Source of the DNA: Verrucomicrobium sp.
Lineage (GTDB): Bacteria > Verrucomicrobiota > Verrucomicrobiia > Methylacidiphilales > UBA1321
DNA: 64,000 nt
NCBI GenBank assembly: GCA_017849585.1
Contig: JAFIGT010000021.1
Coordinates: 124,001 to 188,000, forward strand
Reading direction: 5' to 3'
In this document: positions 19,338-27,281 of the stretch, piece by piece
How positions within the stretch are numbered: the stretch's first letter is position 1
How the letters are laid out: each line of letters begins with the position of its first letter
Made by a program: the position numbers and the translations under genes
Notes under the pieces: model-generated
The model's database searches: none
The model's input: the letters and a program-made list of their open reading frames with translations, nothing else
Told to the model about the DNA's origin: nothing

Positions 19338-19458
19338 GTATGGCAGAGGGGAAGGATCCGGCTTAAAGGCTTCCAGAGGTCATAAGGCCAACCGCGCCCA
19401 GGGGCTTGGGCACCGTCTGCGAAAATAGGATCAGGCGCAGACATTACCTCTGCCATAC
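19338..19458. ncRNA. Candidate structured RNA or MITE-like element, 121 nt
   Basis: In the 379-base gap between galT and the pyrophosphatase, a perfect 12-bp terminal stem (19338-19349 with 19447-19458) encloses further stems. These are GGAAG/CTTCC (19350-19354, 19370-19374), GGTC/GGCC (19378-19381, 19386-19389), GCCCA/TGGGC (19396-19400, 19407-19411) and GTCTGCG/CGCAGAC (19415-19421, 19436-19442). The result is a multi-branched fold. No SRP, 6S, tmRNA or RNase P signature was seen, and no known riboswitch core. Strand is undetermined because the folding is symmetrical. It could also be a miniature inverted-repeat element. Confidence 0.5.
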
Positions 19459-19534
19459 CTCTTGCTAGAAGATTTTTGGTGGGCAAAACTCTCAGTGTCC
19501 AAAAGCGGACCGCATCGCGTGCCAGCTATTGAGT

Positions 19535-19549
19535 CCAGCGTCACGCTGG
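19535..19549. repeat. CCAGCGTCACGCTGG palindrome at a gene 3' end
   Basis: A perfect 7+1+7 palindrome directly follows the pyrophosphatase stop (minus strand). The identical 15-mer occurs at 16392-16406. It probably forms a hairpin at the mRNA 3' end; no U-tract follows. Confidence 0.6.
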
Positions 19550-21211
19550 TCAGCCCTGATCGCGGGCGACTTTATTGAGCACGTTGCAGAGGTGCGGCAG
19601 GAGCTGTTTTTTGCGACTGACGATGCCTTCAAGGTGGAAGAGATTGGTTTCCTTCCGGGGATAATCGATGGCGCCGATGATGCGCTCGTTTCCGGCGCAG
19701 AGCAGGTAGCTGTCGTGCGTGGTGATGTCGGTAATGAGCAGGCAGGCGAAATCAAGCTGGCGCGAGCGTTGCAATTCCGTGAGCGCGGCGGCCAGTTCGT
19801 TCTGCTTCGGCCAGAAATGGTCGAAGCCGAGTTCCTCGACCTGCGCGACGGCGATCTTCCAGCCGTTTTCCTCGTACTGCTTGCAGTCCGCGCCGACGAC
19901 CACTTCGGGCGTGTTGACCTGCAGCGCAGAACCGGTGGCGAAAAATTGATCGGCGAATTGACTGACCGGCACCGGGGTCATCGTGCCGAGCCAGCTCAGG
20001 ATCTCGCGGTCGATCTCCGTTGTGGTAGGCGAGGTGAGGTGCAACGTGTCAGAAATAATTCCCGCCGCCATGCAGAGCGCGATGCCGGGATCCGGCGCGA
20101 TCTGGCGCTGGCGGAACATGCGGGCTACGATGGTGCAGGTGGAGCCGAGGGGTTCGTTGATGAAGCGGATCGGTTCGCGCGAGGTGAGGCCGCCGCCGAG
20201 CCGGTGGTGGTCGATGACCTCGAGGATGTCCGCCTCCTCCGCGCCGCTGACGGCCTGGCCGAATTCGTTGTGGTCGACGAGAATGAGCTGGCAGACCGGC
20301 GGATTGACGAGGTCGGACTTGGAAAACACGCCGAGAAGTTTTCCGGCATCATTGAGTACAGGGAAAATCGGCTGGGCGGAATCCTGCAGCGCGTGCCGCA
20401 ACGGCTTGATGAGCGCGTGCTCGTTGTGGGCAATGTAATCGGGTTCCAGCGCGAGAGTGATCCGCTTGGCGCACTTGATCAGGAGCGTGGTCGAGGCGGT
20501 GTCGTGCGGGCTGGAGATGACCGTGACGTTGCGTTCGCGGGCGAGCGCGAGCAGTTCGTCGCTGATGTTGTAGCCACCGGTGATGACGAGACCGCGCACG
20601 CCGTATTCGATGGCGGGCTTGATCACAGTGGGGCGGTCGCCCGCGACGATGAGGAGTCGCTCGGGCGGATAGTGGTGAATCTTCTCGGTGAATTTTTCCG
20701 CGCTGTAGGCGGCGACGGAAAGGAGAAATTCTACTTCCTCCTCGGGCTGGTAGACATGCTGGAAGTCGCCCTTCAGTGCCTCGCAAATGCGGCAGAGGCT
20801 GGTCTCGATATTGCGGGCGTGATCGATGTCCTGATAATCGGGCAGGAGCAGGCCGACGAGCTTGGTGATCGAGACGAGGCCAAGGAGTTTACCCTCGGCA
20901 TTGAGCACGGGCAGACTGCGGAGATCGCGCTGGCGCATGCGGTTGAAGGCGGTGTGGAGGCTTTCCCCTTCGTGAGCGAAGATGACCTCGCGCTGGGCGA
21001 TCTGCGACACGGTGGGCCGCACATCCATGATCAGGCGGGGCGGGTCCATCTTCGCCTGTTGCAGGGCGAACTTGGTGCGCGCGTTGATTTCGCCGCAACA
21101 GGCGGCAAGCGCGTCGGGCCGCTCGGTGCGGCAGAGAAAATCGGCATACGCCAGGGCGGAGCAAATGGCGTCTGTATCGGGATTCTTATGTCCAAAAACC
21201 AGCGTCGGCAT
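19550..21211 (-). CDS. ppaC: Manganese-dependent (family II) inorganic pyrophosphatase with CBS and DRTGG domains
   Basis: Family II pyrophosphatases hydrolyse pyrophosphate to phosphate with Mn2+ or Co2+. The ATG at 21211 gives 553 residues beginning PTLVFGHKNPDTDAICSA, the DHH-superfamily metal motif. The regulatory insert follows: a first CBS repeat (about 65-130), a DRTGG domain (around 190-260, GDRPTVIKPA and GLVITGGYN), and a second CBS repeat. Then come LVDHNEFGQAVSG and VIDHHRLGG, and the C-terminal DHHA2 domain with substrate-binding residues. This CBS-DRTGG-CBS insert is known from enzymes inhibited by AMP/ADP and activated by ATP or diadenosine polyphosphates. Similar regulation is likely here. 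The gene stands alone, ending at a palindrome. Confidence 0.93.
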   Translation of the reverse strand: MPTLVFGHKNPDTDAICSALAYADFLCRTERPDALAACCGEINARTKFALQQAKMDPPRLIMDVRPTVSQIAQREVIFAHEGESLHTAFNRMRQRDLRSLPVLNAEGKLLGLVSITKLVGLLLPDYQDIDHARNIETSLCRICEALKGDFQHVYQPEEEVEFLLSVAAYSAEKFTEKIHHYPPERLLIVAGDRPTVIKPAIEYGVRGLVITGGYNISDELLALARERNVTVISSPHDTASTTLLIKCAKRITLALEPDYIAHNEHALIKPLRHALQDSAQPIFPVLNDAGKLLGVFSKSDLVNPPVCQLILVDHNEFGQAVSGAEEADILEVIDHHRLGGGLTSREPIRFINEPLGSTCTIVARMFRQRQIAPDPGIALCMAAGIISDTLHLTSPTTTEIDREILSWLGTMTPVPVSQFADQFFATGSALQVNTPEVVVGADCKQYEENGWKIAVAQVEELGFDHFWPKQNELAAALTELQRSRQLDFACLLITDITTHDSYLLCAGNERIIGAIDYPRKETNLFHLEGIVSRKKQLLPHLCNVLNKVARDQG

Positions 21212-21427
21212 AGGCCACCTAAGCCTGTTTGCGGCCTTCAAGGCAAGCCATTTGCATCGGGAAAGATATGAAATTAACAGCGTTAACGCCGTGGGTGGTG
21301 TTTCGATTAGCGCCGTTAATTTGATTTCCGTATCCCGGGTTCCCCCGGGAAAAAGAAAATCTTCGAGAAAGACAATTTTCCGTTAGACAATTCACCGCGG
21401 TTTCCCATATAGTCGCCCTTCCTTAAA

Positions 21428-21508
21428 GCACTCGTGGCGAAATGGCAGACGCGCACGCTTGAGGTGCGTGTGGAGAAATCCATGGGAGTTCGAGTCTCCC
21501 CGAGTGCA
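21428..21508 (+). tRNA. tRNA-Leu (anticodon GAG)
   Basis: The 7-bp acceptor stem GCACTCG/CGAGTGC (21428-21434 with 21501-21507) is followed by discriminator A. The anticodon stem CACGC/GCGTG carries the loop TTGAGGT with anticodon GAG, reading CUU/CUC. The long variable arm (TGTGGAGAAATCCAT) is a class II feature of tRNA-Leu. The T arm GGGAG-TTCGAGT-CTCCC is complete. The 3' CCA is not encoded. Confidence 0.96.
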
Positions 21509-21545
21509 CACCTCTTACTTCAGCTTTTCAGCTGTAGCGGACCTT

Positions 21546-22001
21546 ATGACAACCCCGCTTGTTCCGCAGTTCAAGGCGAAGATTCCCGGTTATTTGTCAT
21601 ATCCTCTCAGTTCAACACTGATTTCGGAACAGATTGTTCCCTTCGCGAAAGACTATCCGTTTTGTTTTTCCTTTTCAGATGGTCACGTTCCCAAAAAGAA
21701 CAGTGAGATTGTGAATCCCTATTCGGTTGCGAGGCTGAGTTATCGGTATATTGACCCCAAGAGGATAAGCCACTCGATGATTGGGACCTTATATGGAGAG
21801 TCGCATTGGGATTTGACACTGAACGCGGTATTGCGCATTCAGCGCAAAAAGATCATGGAGTTGTTTGACGCGGAGGGTATCGAGCGTCTTCAGCAATGGC
21901 TAAAAGAACCGCGCACACCTATTTGGTTTGGTCAGACGCACTCGTTCTCGATTCAATATATTCCCTTGGAAGGTCGGTTCGCTTACGAGATTGGGGGCTG
22001 A
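21546..22001 (+). CDS. Hypothetical protein next to tRNA-Leu
   Basis: Not recognised. The ATG at 21546, 38 bases after the tRNA, gives 151 residues with no signal peptide or membrane helix. It contains aromatic and basic stretches (LSYRYIDPKRISHSMIGTLY, RIQRKKIMELFDAEGIERLQ) and ends in a beta-rich segment (HSFSIQYIPLEGRFAYEIGG). The coding sequence is noticeably less GC-rich at third positions than the surrounding genes. Together with its position immediately after a tRNA gene, this suggests acquisition by transfer. No integrase or direct repeat of the tRNA 3' end was found nearby. Confidence 0.65.
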   Translation: MTTPLVPQFKAKIPGYLSYPLSSTLISEQIVPFAKDYPFCFSFSDGHVPKKNSEIVNPYSVARLSYRYIDPKRISHSMIGTLYGESHWDLTLNAVLRIQRKKIMELFDAEGIERLQQWLKEPRTPIWFGQTHSFSIQYIPLEGRFAYEIGG

Positions 22002-22059
22002 TTCACTAACATCGAAGGGTAGAGCAGAGTTCTTATGAAGCAGGCTACGAGGCGCTGAG

Positions 22060-22710
22060 TCAGAGCGCGGGTTGAAGCCGGATATGCTCCAGTAGCTCCA
22101 AAATTTCCGCATCGGTCGTTTGATCGAAATGGCCATACCACGCGCCGACGGCATCGAAGTGCCGGGGGATGCTGGCGCAGACGACTTCGTCGGCCATGCG
22201 GGCGAGTTCGGCGCAACTATCGGCGGCTCCGACGGGCGCGGCGACGACAACGCGGGAGGGGTTATGTTGTTGCACGGAAAGAATGGCGGCCTGCATGGTG
22301 AGGCCGGTGGCGATGCCGTCATCGACGAGGATAACGATCTTCGATTTGAGATCGGGAAGGGGACGATTGCCGCGGTAACAGTGTTCGCGGCGATGCAGTT
22401 CCTTGCGCTCGGCGTCGATGACGCGCTCCAGTGCTTCGGGAGTGACATGGAATTGCTCCACCGCGGCAGGCGATACCCGGTCGACATCGCCTGCCGCCAG
22501 CGCGCCAATGGCCAGTTCGGGGTACTCGGGGAGTCCCAGCTTACGAACAACCAGCACGTCCAGCGGCGCAGGGAGGGCCTTAGCCACTTCGTAGCCTACA
22601 AGCACACCGCCCCGGGGCAGGGCCAGAACCTGGACGTCGTTCCGGTCCTTGTAGGCAGTTAACTTGTTCGCCAAGGCTTTTCCGGCTTGAAACCGGTCTT
22701 TGAAGTGCAT
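22060..22710 (-). CDS. Phosphoribosyltransferase family protein
   Basis: Type I phosphoribosyltransferases use PRPP; this stand-alone group often has no known substrate. The ATG at 22710 is chosen because AGGAGG stands 7 bases before it. It gives 216 residues; an in-frame ATG at 22800 is less likely. The PRPP-binding motif VILVDDGIATGLTM is clear, and LALPRGGVLVGYEVAKALPA is the flanking region of the fold. LDVLVVRKLGLPEYPELAIGA is typical of the subgroup found in many bacteria next to esterase or erythromycin-esterase-like domains, none of which is present here. It is divergent from the lacI gene. Confidence 0.88.
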   Translation of the reverse strand: MHFKDRFQAGKALANKLTAYKDRNDVQVLALPRGGVLVGYEVAKALPAPLDVLVVRKLGLPEYPELAIGALAAGDVDRVSPAAVEQFHVTPEALERVIDAERKELHRREHCYRGNRPLPDLKSKIVILVDDGIATGLTMQAAILSVQQHNPSRVVVAAPVGAADSCAELARMADEVVCASIPRHFDAVGAWYGHFDQTTDAEILELLEHIRLQPAL

Positions 22711-22793
22711 GGGCACGCCTCCTGATAAAACATACCCCCGTTTTTCGAATTGGCTAGGGATTGCGTGGATCTTTTCTGAAAGTCTTGGGGCAG

Positions 22794-22807
22794 TTGTCAT
22801 AGGTTAA
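22794..22807 (+). promoter_or_regulatory. Candidate LacI operator upstream of lacI
   Basis: TTGTCATAGGTTAA lies 60 bases before the lacI start. It matches 12 of 14 bases of TTGACATATGTTAA (complement of 25046-25059) in front of the GH130 gene, which suggests one regulator recognises both. The binding itself is inferred. Confidence 0.4.
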
Positions 22808-22866
22808 TTGCGGCCTTGTCATCGGACGGTATTGGCACAAGCTTGGGCAAAAGTTGATGTAACCCC

Positions 22867-23961
22867 ATGCCTGCCCGACCCACAATTTCACGACCGACCC
22901 AAGCCAACATTGCCCGACTCGCGGGGGTGTCGCGCCCGACTGTTTCCCTTGTGCTCAACGGAGATCCCGGTCCGTCGGAGGAGACGCAACGCAAGGTGTT
23001 GTCGGTGGCGAAGCGGCTCGGTTACCGCCCGAATTTGCTCGTGCGGGGAATGAAGAGTGGGCGGAGCCAATCGGTGGGCGTATTGGTGCCGCCGGTAGAT
23101 TCGTATTGGGCCGAGGTGTTGTACGGATTGCATGATGAATTGGTCGGTGCGGAGTACAGCCCGATCCTGATGTGGGCGCATCATTCCACGATCAAGGACG
23201 CCAATTTCAGCAGTAGTCACATTTCCGATAATGCGCCGACGGACGGACTGAAGGTGATTTATCAACTACTGGATCGCCGGGTGGATGCGGTGATTCTGTG
23301 GCCGCCGTTCGCGCTGCTCTACGAGGAGCATATTCACGAGTTCACCAATCGGAAAGTGCCCGTGGTGACGATTGATCATGATTTGCCGCGGGAATTTCAA
23401 ACGGACTCCGTGAGTGCCAATGACCGGGGCGGGGGCAAGATCGCCGCGCAACATTTGCTGGATCTCGGTCATCGTCGACTGGGGCATCTGACGGGTTTTT
23501 TGAAGGACAGTTGGGCGCGGGATCGACGCGATGGTTTTGAAAAGGCGGTCGAAGCGGAGCGAGGTGCGTCCTGCCAAACAATCGAATTGGAGAATGATTT
23601 GCAGATCGTGGAGAAGGCGCTTGAGCTGTTGAGGTGCAAGCAGCGACCCACGGCGATTTTCGCCGCCACGGATACCATCGCGGCGGGGGTGTATGAAGCG
23701 GCGGCCAAGTTGAAGTTGAAAATTCCGCGCGACTTGTCGGTGATCGGTTTTGCGGACTTGAGTTTCAGCGCGCGTTTGCATCCGGCGCTGACCACGATTC
23801 GACCGGATAGCTATAAGATCGGACGGCTCGCTGCCAAGCAGGCGGTGGATCGGGTGGAGGGGAAAATCGCTGGGGCGAAGGGGCAGAAGCTTCAAGTATC
23901 CGTTGATCTGGTCGTGCGTGCTTCGACGGCGCAAAGGGGTACGTCAGCAAACACTCTCTAA
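22867..23961 (+). CDS. LacI-family transcriptional regulator
   Basis: LacI-type regulators bind palindromic operators and release them on binding a sugar or related ligand. The 364-residue protein has an N-terminal helix-turn-helix (TQANIARLAGVSRPTVSLVLNG, about 13-34) and the hinge RVLGYRP-like segment AKRLGYRPN. The periplasmic-binding-like effector domain follows, with VGVLVPPVDSYWAEVLYG, DAVILWPPF, RLGHLTGF and FAATDTIAAGVYEAA. It stands beside a convergent GH130 gene and shares a possible operator with it, so it probably controls mannoside use. The stop is inside a perfect terminator stem (23961-24003). Confidence 0.93.
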   Translation: MPARPTISRPTQANIARLAGVSRPTVSLVLNGDPGPSEETQRKVLSVAKRLGYRPNLLVRGMKSGRSQSVGVLVPPVDSYWAEVLYGLHDELVGAEYSPILMWAHHSTIKDANFSSSHISDNAPTDGLKVIYQLLDRRVDAVILWPPFALLYEEHIHEFTNRKVPVVTIDHDLPREFQTDSVSANDRGGGKIAAQHLLDLGHRRLGHLTGFLKDSWARDRRDGFEKAVEAERGASCQTIELENDLQIVEKALELLRCKQRPTAIFAATDTIAAGVYEAAAKLKLKIPRDLSVIGFADLSFSARLHPALTTIRPDSYKIGRLAAKQAVDRVEGKIAGAKGQKLQVSVDLVVRASTAQRGTSANTL

Positions 23962-24003
23962 AACAAAAACGCCAGCCGCAGAACACGGCTGGCGTTTTTG
24001 TTT
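23961..24003. terminator. Bidirectional intrinsic terminator between lacI and GH130
   Basis: A perfect 18-bp stem (23961-23978 with 23986-24003) has a GC core CGCCAGCCG, a 7-base loop, and A/T tracts on both sides. It terminates the convergent genes lacI (+) and GH130 (-). Confidence 0.93.
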
Positions 24004-24014
24004 GTGAGCAACGA

Positions 24015-25025
24015 TCAGGCTTTATTGGCTTTGAGCCAGGTGAGGACTTCGTCCACGCGGCAGAATGCGAGGCTTGTGACCGTATCGGCGCAGCCGTAGT
24101 AGATTGCGCAACGACCCGAGGGGGCATCGACCAACGCGGCGCAGGGGAACGTCACATTCGGCACGTCGCCCATGCATTCGTACGGGGTTTGCGGTGACAT
24201 CAAGTATGGACGCGGTGCGGCGATCACCTTCCACGGCTTTTCCAAGTCGAGCAAGGCAGCGCTCCAACTGTAAACGTACCCGTTACAGGATTGCAGCACG
24301 CCGTGATAGAACATCAGCCAGCCTTCGCTGGTTTCAATCGGGATCGGACCCGCGCCGATTTTCAATCCCTGCCACTGGCTGATGCCGCGACCCATGACGT
24401 GGCGGTGGCAACCCCAGTAGGTCATATCCGGGCTGGCGCTGACGAAGATGTCGCCGAAGGGGGTGTGCCCGTTGTCGCTCGGTCGGCTGAGCATGAGATA
24501 CTTGCCGTTGATCTTGCGCGGGAAGAGCACGCCATTTCGGTTGAAGGGCAGAAAGGCGTTCTCGATTTGATGGAAGGTTTCGAAATCCTTTGTCCAGGCG
24601 ACGCCAATGGTGGGGGTGCCTGCATAGGCATTGCACCACGTGATGTAGTAGCGATCTTCGAGCCAAACAACGCGCGGATCGTAGCCGAGAACCCACTTGG
24701 CGATGTCGGGATCAGCGCCGATGAATTTGATTTTCTGCGGGTTGATGTTCCACTTCAGACCATCGTCGCTGAAGCCGACATGCAGCTCCTGATTGCGATC
24801 TGTGTGGTCGCAACGGAAGACGCCCGCGAACTTGCCCTTGAAGGTGACCACGGCGCTGTTAAACGCGCTGTTGCTTTCCGGGAACGGATTGCGCGGGATG
24901 ACGGGGTTATGGGTGTAACGCCAGACGACGGAGGGATCGCCAGCGGGACGATCCTGCCACGGAATATTGGGGAGGGCATCGCCGACGACTTTGACTTGGG
25001 ATGGAGCCAGAAAAGGTGAACTCAT
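24015..25025 (-). CDS. Glycoside hydrolase family 130 protein (mannoside phosphorylase type)
   Basis: GH130 enzymes phosphorolyse beta-mannosides, for example mannosyl-glucose or mannooligosaccharides, releasing mannose 1-phosphate. The ATG at 25025 gives 336 residues. Typical segments are NPVIPRNPFPESNSAFNSA at the N terminus and FVGFSD-like HVGFSDDGLKWN. GYDPRVVWLEDRYYITWCN carries the conserved Asp and Glu of the active site, followed by SRPSDNGHTPFGDIF and LMFYHGVLQ. The family and fold (five-bladed propeller) are well supported, the exact substrate is not. A near-palindromic motif stands 20 bases upstream (25046-25059), and the regulator lacI is convergent. Confidence 0.9.
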   Translation of the reverse strand: MSSPFLAPSQVKVVGDALPNIPWQDRPAGDPSVVWRYTHNPVIPRNPFPESNSAFNSAVVTFKGKFAGVFRCDHTDRNQELHVGFSDDGLKWNINPQKIKFIGADPDIAKWVLGYDPRVVWLEDRYYITWCNAYAGTPTIGVAWTKDFETFHQIENAFLPFNRNGVLFPRKINGKYLMLSRPSDNGHTPFGDIFVSASPDMTYWGCHRHVMGRGISQWQGLKIGAGPIPIETSEGWLMFYHGVLQSCNGYVYSWSAALLDLEKPWKVIAAPRPYLMSPQTPYECMGDVPNVTFPCAALVDAPSGRCAIYYGCADTVTSLAFCRVDEVLTWLKANKA

Positions 25026-25045
25026 GGGTGGATTTTGACAGCGGC

Positions 25046-25059
25046 TTAACATATGTCAA
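25046..25059 (-). promoter_or_regulatory. Candidate LacI operator upstream of GH130
   Basis: TTGACATATGTTAA (minus strand) is a near-perfect 14-bp palindrome centred on CATATG. It lies about 21 bases before the GH130 start and between the divergent GH130 and DUF485/symporter genes, so it could affect both. A 12/14 match is found upstream of lacI (22794-22807). Confidence 0.45.
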
Positions 25060-25172
25060 ATGCAATTCAGCCCTTCTCGAATTTGGGGGGGGCTTTTATA
25101 TTATTAGTGTGGATTATGCGGCTATTAAAAAATAACTTGCGCGGCGTGCGATGCTGGTGCAAGTTGTGACCG

Positions 25173-25433
25173 ATGTCACAATCATCACTGTGTTCGCAGC
25201 GGAATGCGCGTTGGGGGTTGCGTCTTTTCTTTCTCTATCTCTTTCTTTATGCGGGATTTATCGGCGTCAATGCGTTGGCTCCCGAGGTCATGTCTCATCC
25301 TTGGTGGGGGGGGGTGAATGTGGCGATCTGGTCTGGAATGGGCTTGATTGCGGTGGCATTCGGTTTGGCAGTGCTCTACCTCTATCACGCGGAGGATGAT
25401 CATCACGAGCAGGGTGGTTCGCAGGTCGGTTGA
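25173..25433 (+). CDS. DUF485 family membrane protein (YjcH-like)
   Basis: DUF485 proteins are small two-helix membrane proteins almost always encoded directly before an ActP-type symporter, as here (27 bases upstream). The 86-residue product has two hydrophobic segments (RLFFLYLFLYAGFIGVNAL and AIWSGMGLIAVAFGLAVLYLY). It ends in a polar, His/Asp-rich tail (HAEDDHHEQ). No strong Shine-Dalgarno sequence is seen before the ATG. It probably acts with the symporter, but its biochemical role in the family is not known. Confidence 0.88.
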   Translation: MSQSSLCSQRNARWGLRLFFLYLFLYAGFIGVNALAPEVMSHPWWGGVNVAIWSGMGLIAVAFGLAVLYLYHAEDDHHEQGGSQVG

Positions 25434-25460
25434 GAACAAGCTGAGGGGAGAAGGACAGGT

Positions 25461-27254
25461 ATGATTTATCAGGCATCGTGGACCGCAATTTTGGTTTTCG
25501 GCGTTTTTGTGGCGGGTGTGCTGGGCATCAGTTTTTATCTCGGATCGAAGGCGAAATCGTCGCACGGTTATTACGCTGCACATGGGCAGATTCACTGGTT
25601 TGTGAACGGCATTGCATTTGCCGGGGATTATCTTTCGGCGGCATCGTTTCTGGGCATTTGCGGGATGATCGCTTTTTACGGTTACGACGGTTTTCTTTAT
25701 TCCATCGGGTATCTCGCGGGCTGGATCGTGGCGCTTTTCGTGATTGCGGAGCCGCTCAAGCGCATGGGGAAGTTTACGTTTGCCGATGCGCTCGATGCTC
25801 AGTTCCATTCGCGCGGAGTCAAACTCGCAGCAGCGATCAGCACGCTGGTGGTGAGCTTGTTCTACCTGATTCCGCAGATGGTTGGCGCGGGGGCACTGGT
25901 GAAGCCGCTGCTTGGTTTCTCGCATCTTACTGGCGTATTGCTGGTTGGCGTGGTGGTGGTCACGATCGTGGTGACGGCAGGGATGGTGTCGACCACGTGG
26001 GTACAGTTCATCAAGGGCTCGTTGCTGGTGTTCTTCTGCGCGATTCTGACAGTGATGATTATGCAACGCGGGTTTACAGTGGCCCCGGAAGATTTACAGG
26101 AGCAACGCGTGACCGTACTGACTTCGCCGGACGGGGCGAAGAAGACATTCGTTAACGGTGTTCCACAAGGGCGGGGGCCGGGCGAGGGGGATCTGCAACC
26201 GGTTGGTCACATCCGGCGATTGCCGGGCGATGTGGCAAGCACTGGACCGCTGGGGCCGTTCGAATACTTTAGCGTGCTTGAAAAGAGTCAGGTGGAGGTC
26301 TGGCGTCAGGAGCCGAAGAAGCTTACCGAAAAGACTGACGTGGGCACGGCGGTCACGACGGTGTATCGGGCTCAGTTGAAGCCCGGCAGCGACTTGTTGG
26401 TACCGGGGGCGAGTCCGACGTTCAAGGGATTGCACAACGGGGATTGGAAAGCCAAGGTCGATTTCGTCTCGCTGATGCTGGCGCTCTTTGCTGGAACGGC
26501 TTCGCTGCCGCACATCCTGATTCGCTACTACACGGTTAAAGATCAGGCCAGCGCGCGCAAGAGCACGGTGGTGGGAATTGCGAGTATTGGATTCTTCTAT
26601 GTGTTAACGCTCTATCTGGGCTTTGGGGCGATGACGAGTGGCGCGCTCGATGTGACGAACAGTAACATGGCGGCCCCGCTGCTGGCCCGGACTTTTGGCG
26701 AACTGGCTTTTGCCGTGATCTCGGCCATTGCCTTCACGACGGTGCTGGGCACGGTGAGCGGTCTCATCCTCGCCGCCAGCGGTGCGGTGGTGCATGATAT
26801 TTTGACAAACTTCTGCAAGATCGATTTGCACGATGGGGCGAAAGTGACGGCGGGCAAGCTAGCGGCGGTGGTGGTGGGGGTATTGGCGATGATACTGGGC
26901 GTTGCGTTTGAAAAAATGAATGTCACATTCCTTGTCGGATGGGCGTTCAATATTGCCGCTTCGGCGAATCTTCCCGCGCTGGTCATGGTGCTGTTCTGGA
27001 AGGGGACGACCAAGACCGGGGTAACTCTTTCCATTATCGTGGGAATGCTTTCCTCGCTGACCTGGGTTTTGTTCAGCAAGGAAGCCTATCAGCATGTTTA
27101 CGGATTGAATCCAGCGGACGCGCTGGCGCCGTTCAGTCAACCGGGGATTGTGACGATTCCACTGGCCTTTGTGGTGCTGGTGGTGGTGTCGTTGTTGACC
27201 TCGAAAAAGTCGAATTCTGAACTTCTCCCCGAAACGATGGTCCACAAAGCTTAA
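25461..27254 (+). CDS. Sodium:solute symporter (SSS family, ActP-like)
   Basis: SSS transporters couple uptake of organic acids or sugars to sodium or protons; the ActP branch imports acetate, glycolate or propionate. The 597-residue protein starts at an ATG with GGGGAGAAGG 7-15 bases upstream. It contains about 13 hydrophobic segments, including the first-helix FYLGSKAKSSHGYYAAHGQI and AGDYLSAASFLGICGMIAFYGYDG, the signature region of ActP. A non-membrane loop of about 110 residues (roughly 215-330) is larger than in E. coli ActP. Coupled with DUF485 it is likely a monocarboxylate importer. Whether it serves the neighbouring carbohydrate genes is inference. Confidence 0.9.
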   Translation: MIYQASWTAILVFGVFVAGVLGISFYLGSKAKSSHGYYAAHGQIHWFVNGIAFAGDYLSAASFLGICGMIAFYGYDGFLYSIGYLAGWIVALFVIAEPLKRMGKFTFADALDAQFHSRGVKLAAAISTLVVSLFYLIPQMVGAGALVKPLLGFSHLTGVLLVGVVVVTIVVTAGMVSTTWVQFIKGSLLVFFCAILTVMIMQRGFTVAPEDLQEQRVTVLTSPDGAKKTFVNGVPQGRGPGEGDLQPVGHIRRLPGDVASTGPLGPFEYFSVLEKSQVEVWRQEPKKLTEKTDVGTAVTTVYRAQLKPGSDLLVPGASPTFKGLHNGDWKAKVDFVSLMLALFAGTASLPHILIRYYTVKDQASARKSTVVGIASIGFFYVLTLYLGFGAMTSGALDVTNSNMAAPLLARTFGELAFAVISAIAFTTVLGTVSGLILAASGAVVHDILTNFCKIDLHDGAKVTAGKLAAVVVGVLAMILGVAFEKMNVTFLVGWAFNIAASANLPALVMVLFWKGTTKTGVTLSIIVGMLSSLTWVLFSKEAYQHVYGLNPADALAPFSQPGIVTIPLAFVVLVVVSLLTSKKSNSELLPETMVHKA

Positions 27255-27281
27255 CGGCTGAATTCCTCCGGTAGCGGAGTT

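Noticed and set aside
19338-19458. 6S RNA, SRP RNA or tmRNA identity
   Set aside because: The SRP GGAAG-type tetraloop core, the 6S open bubble and the tRNA-like part of tmRNA are all missing.
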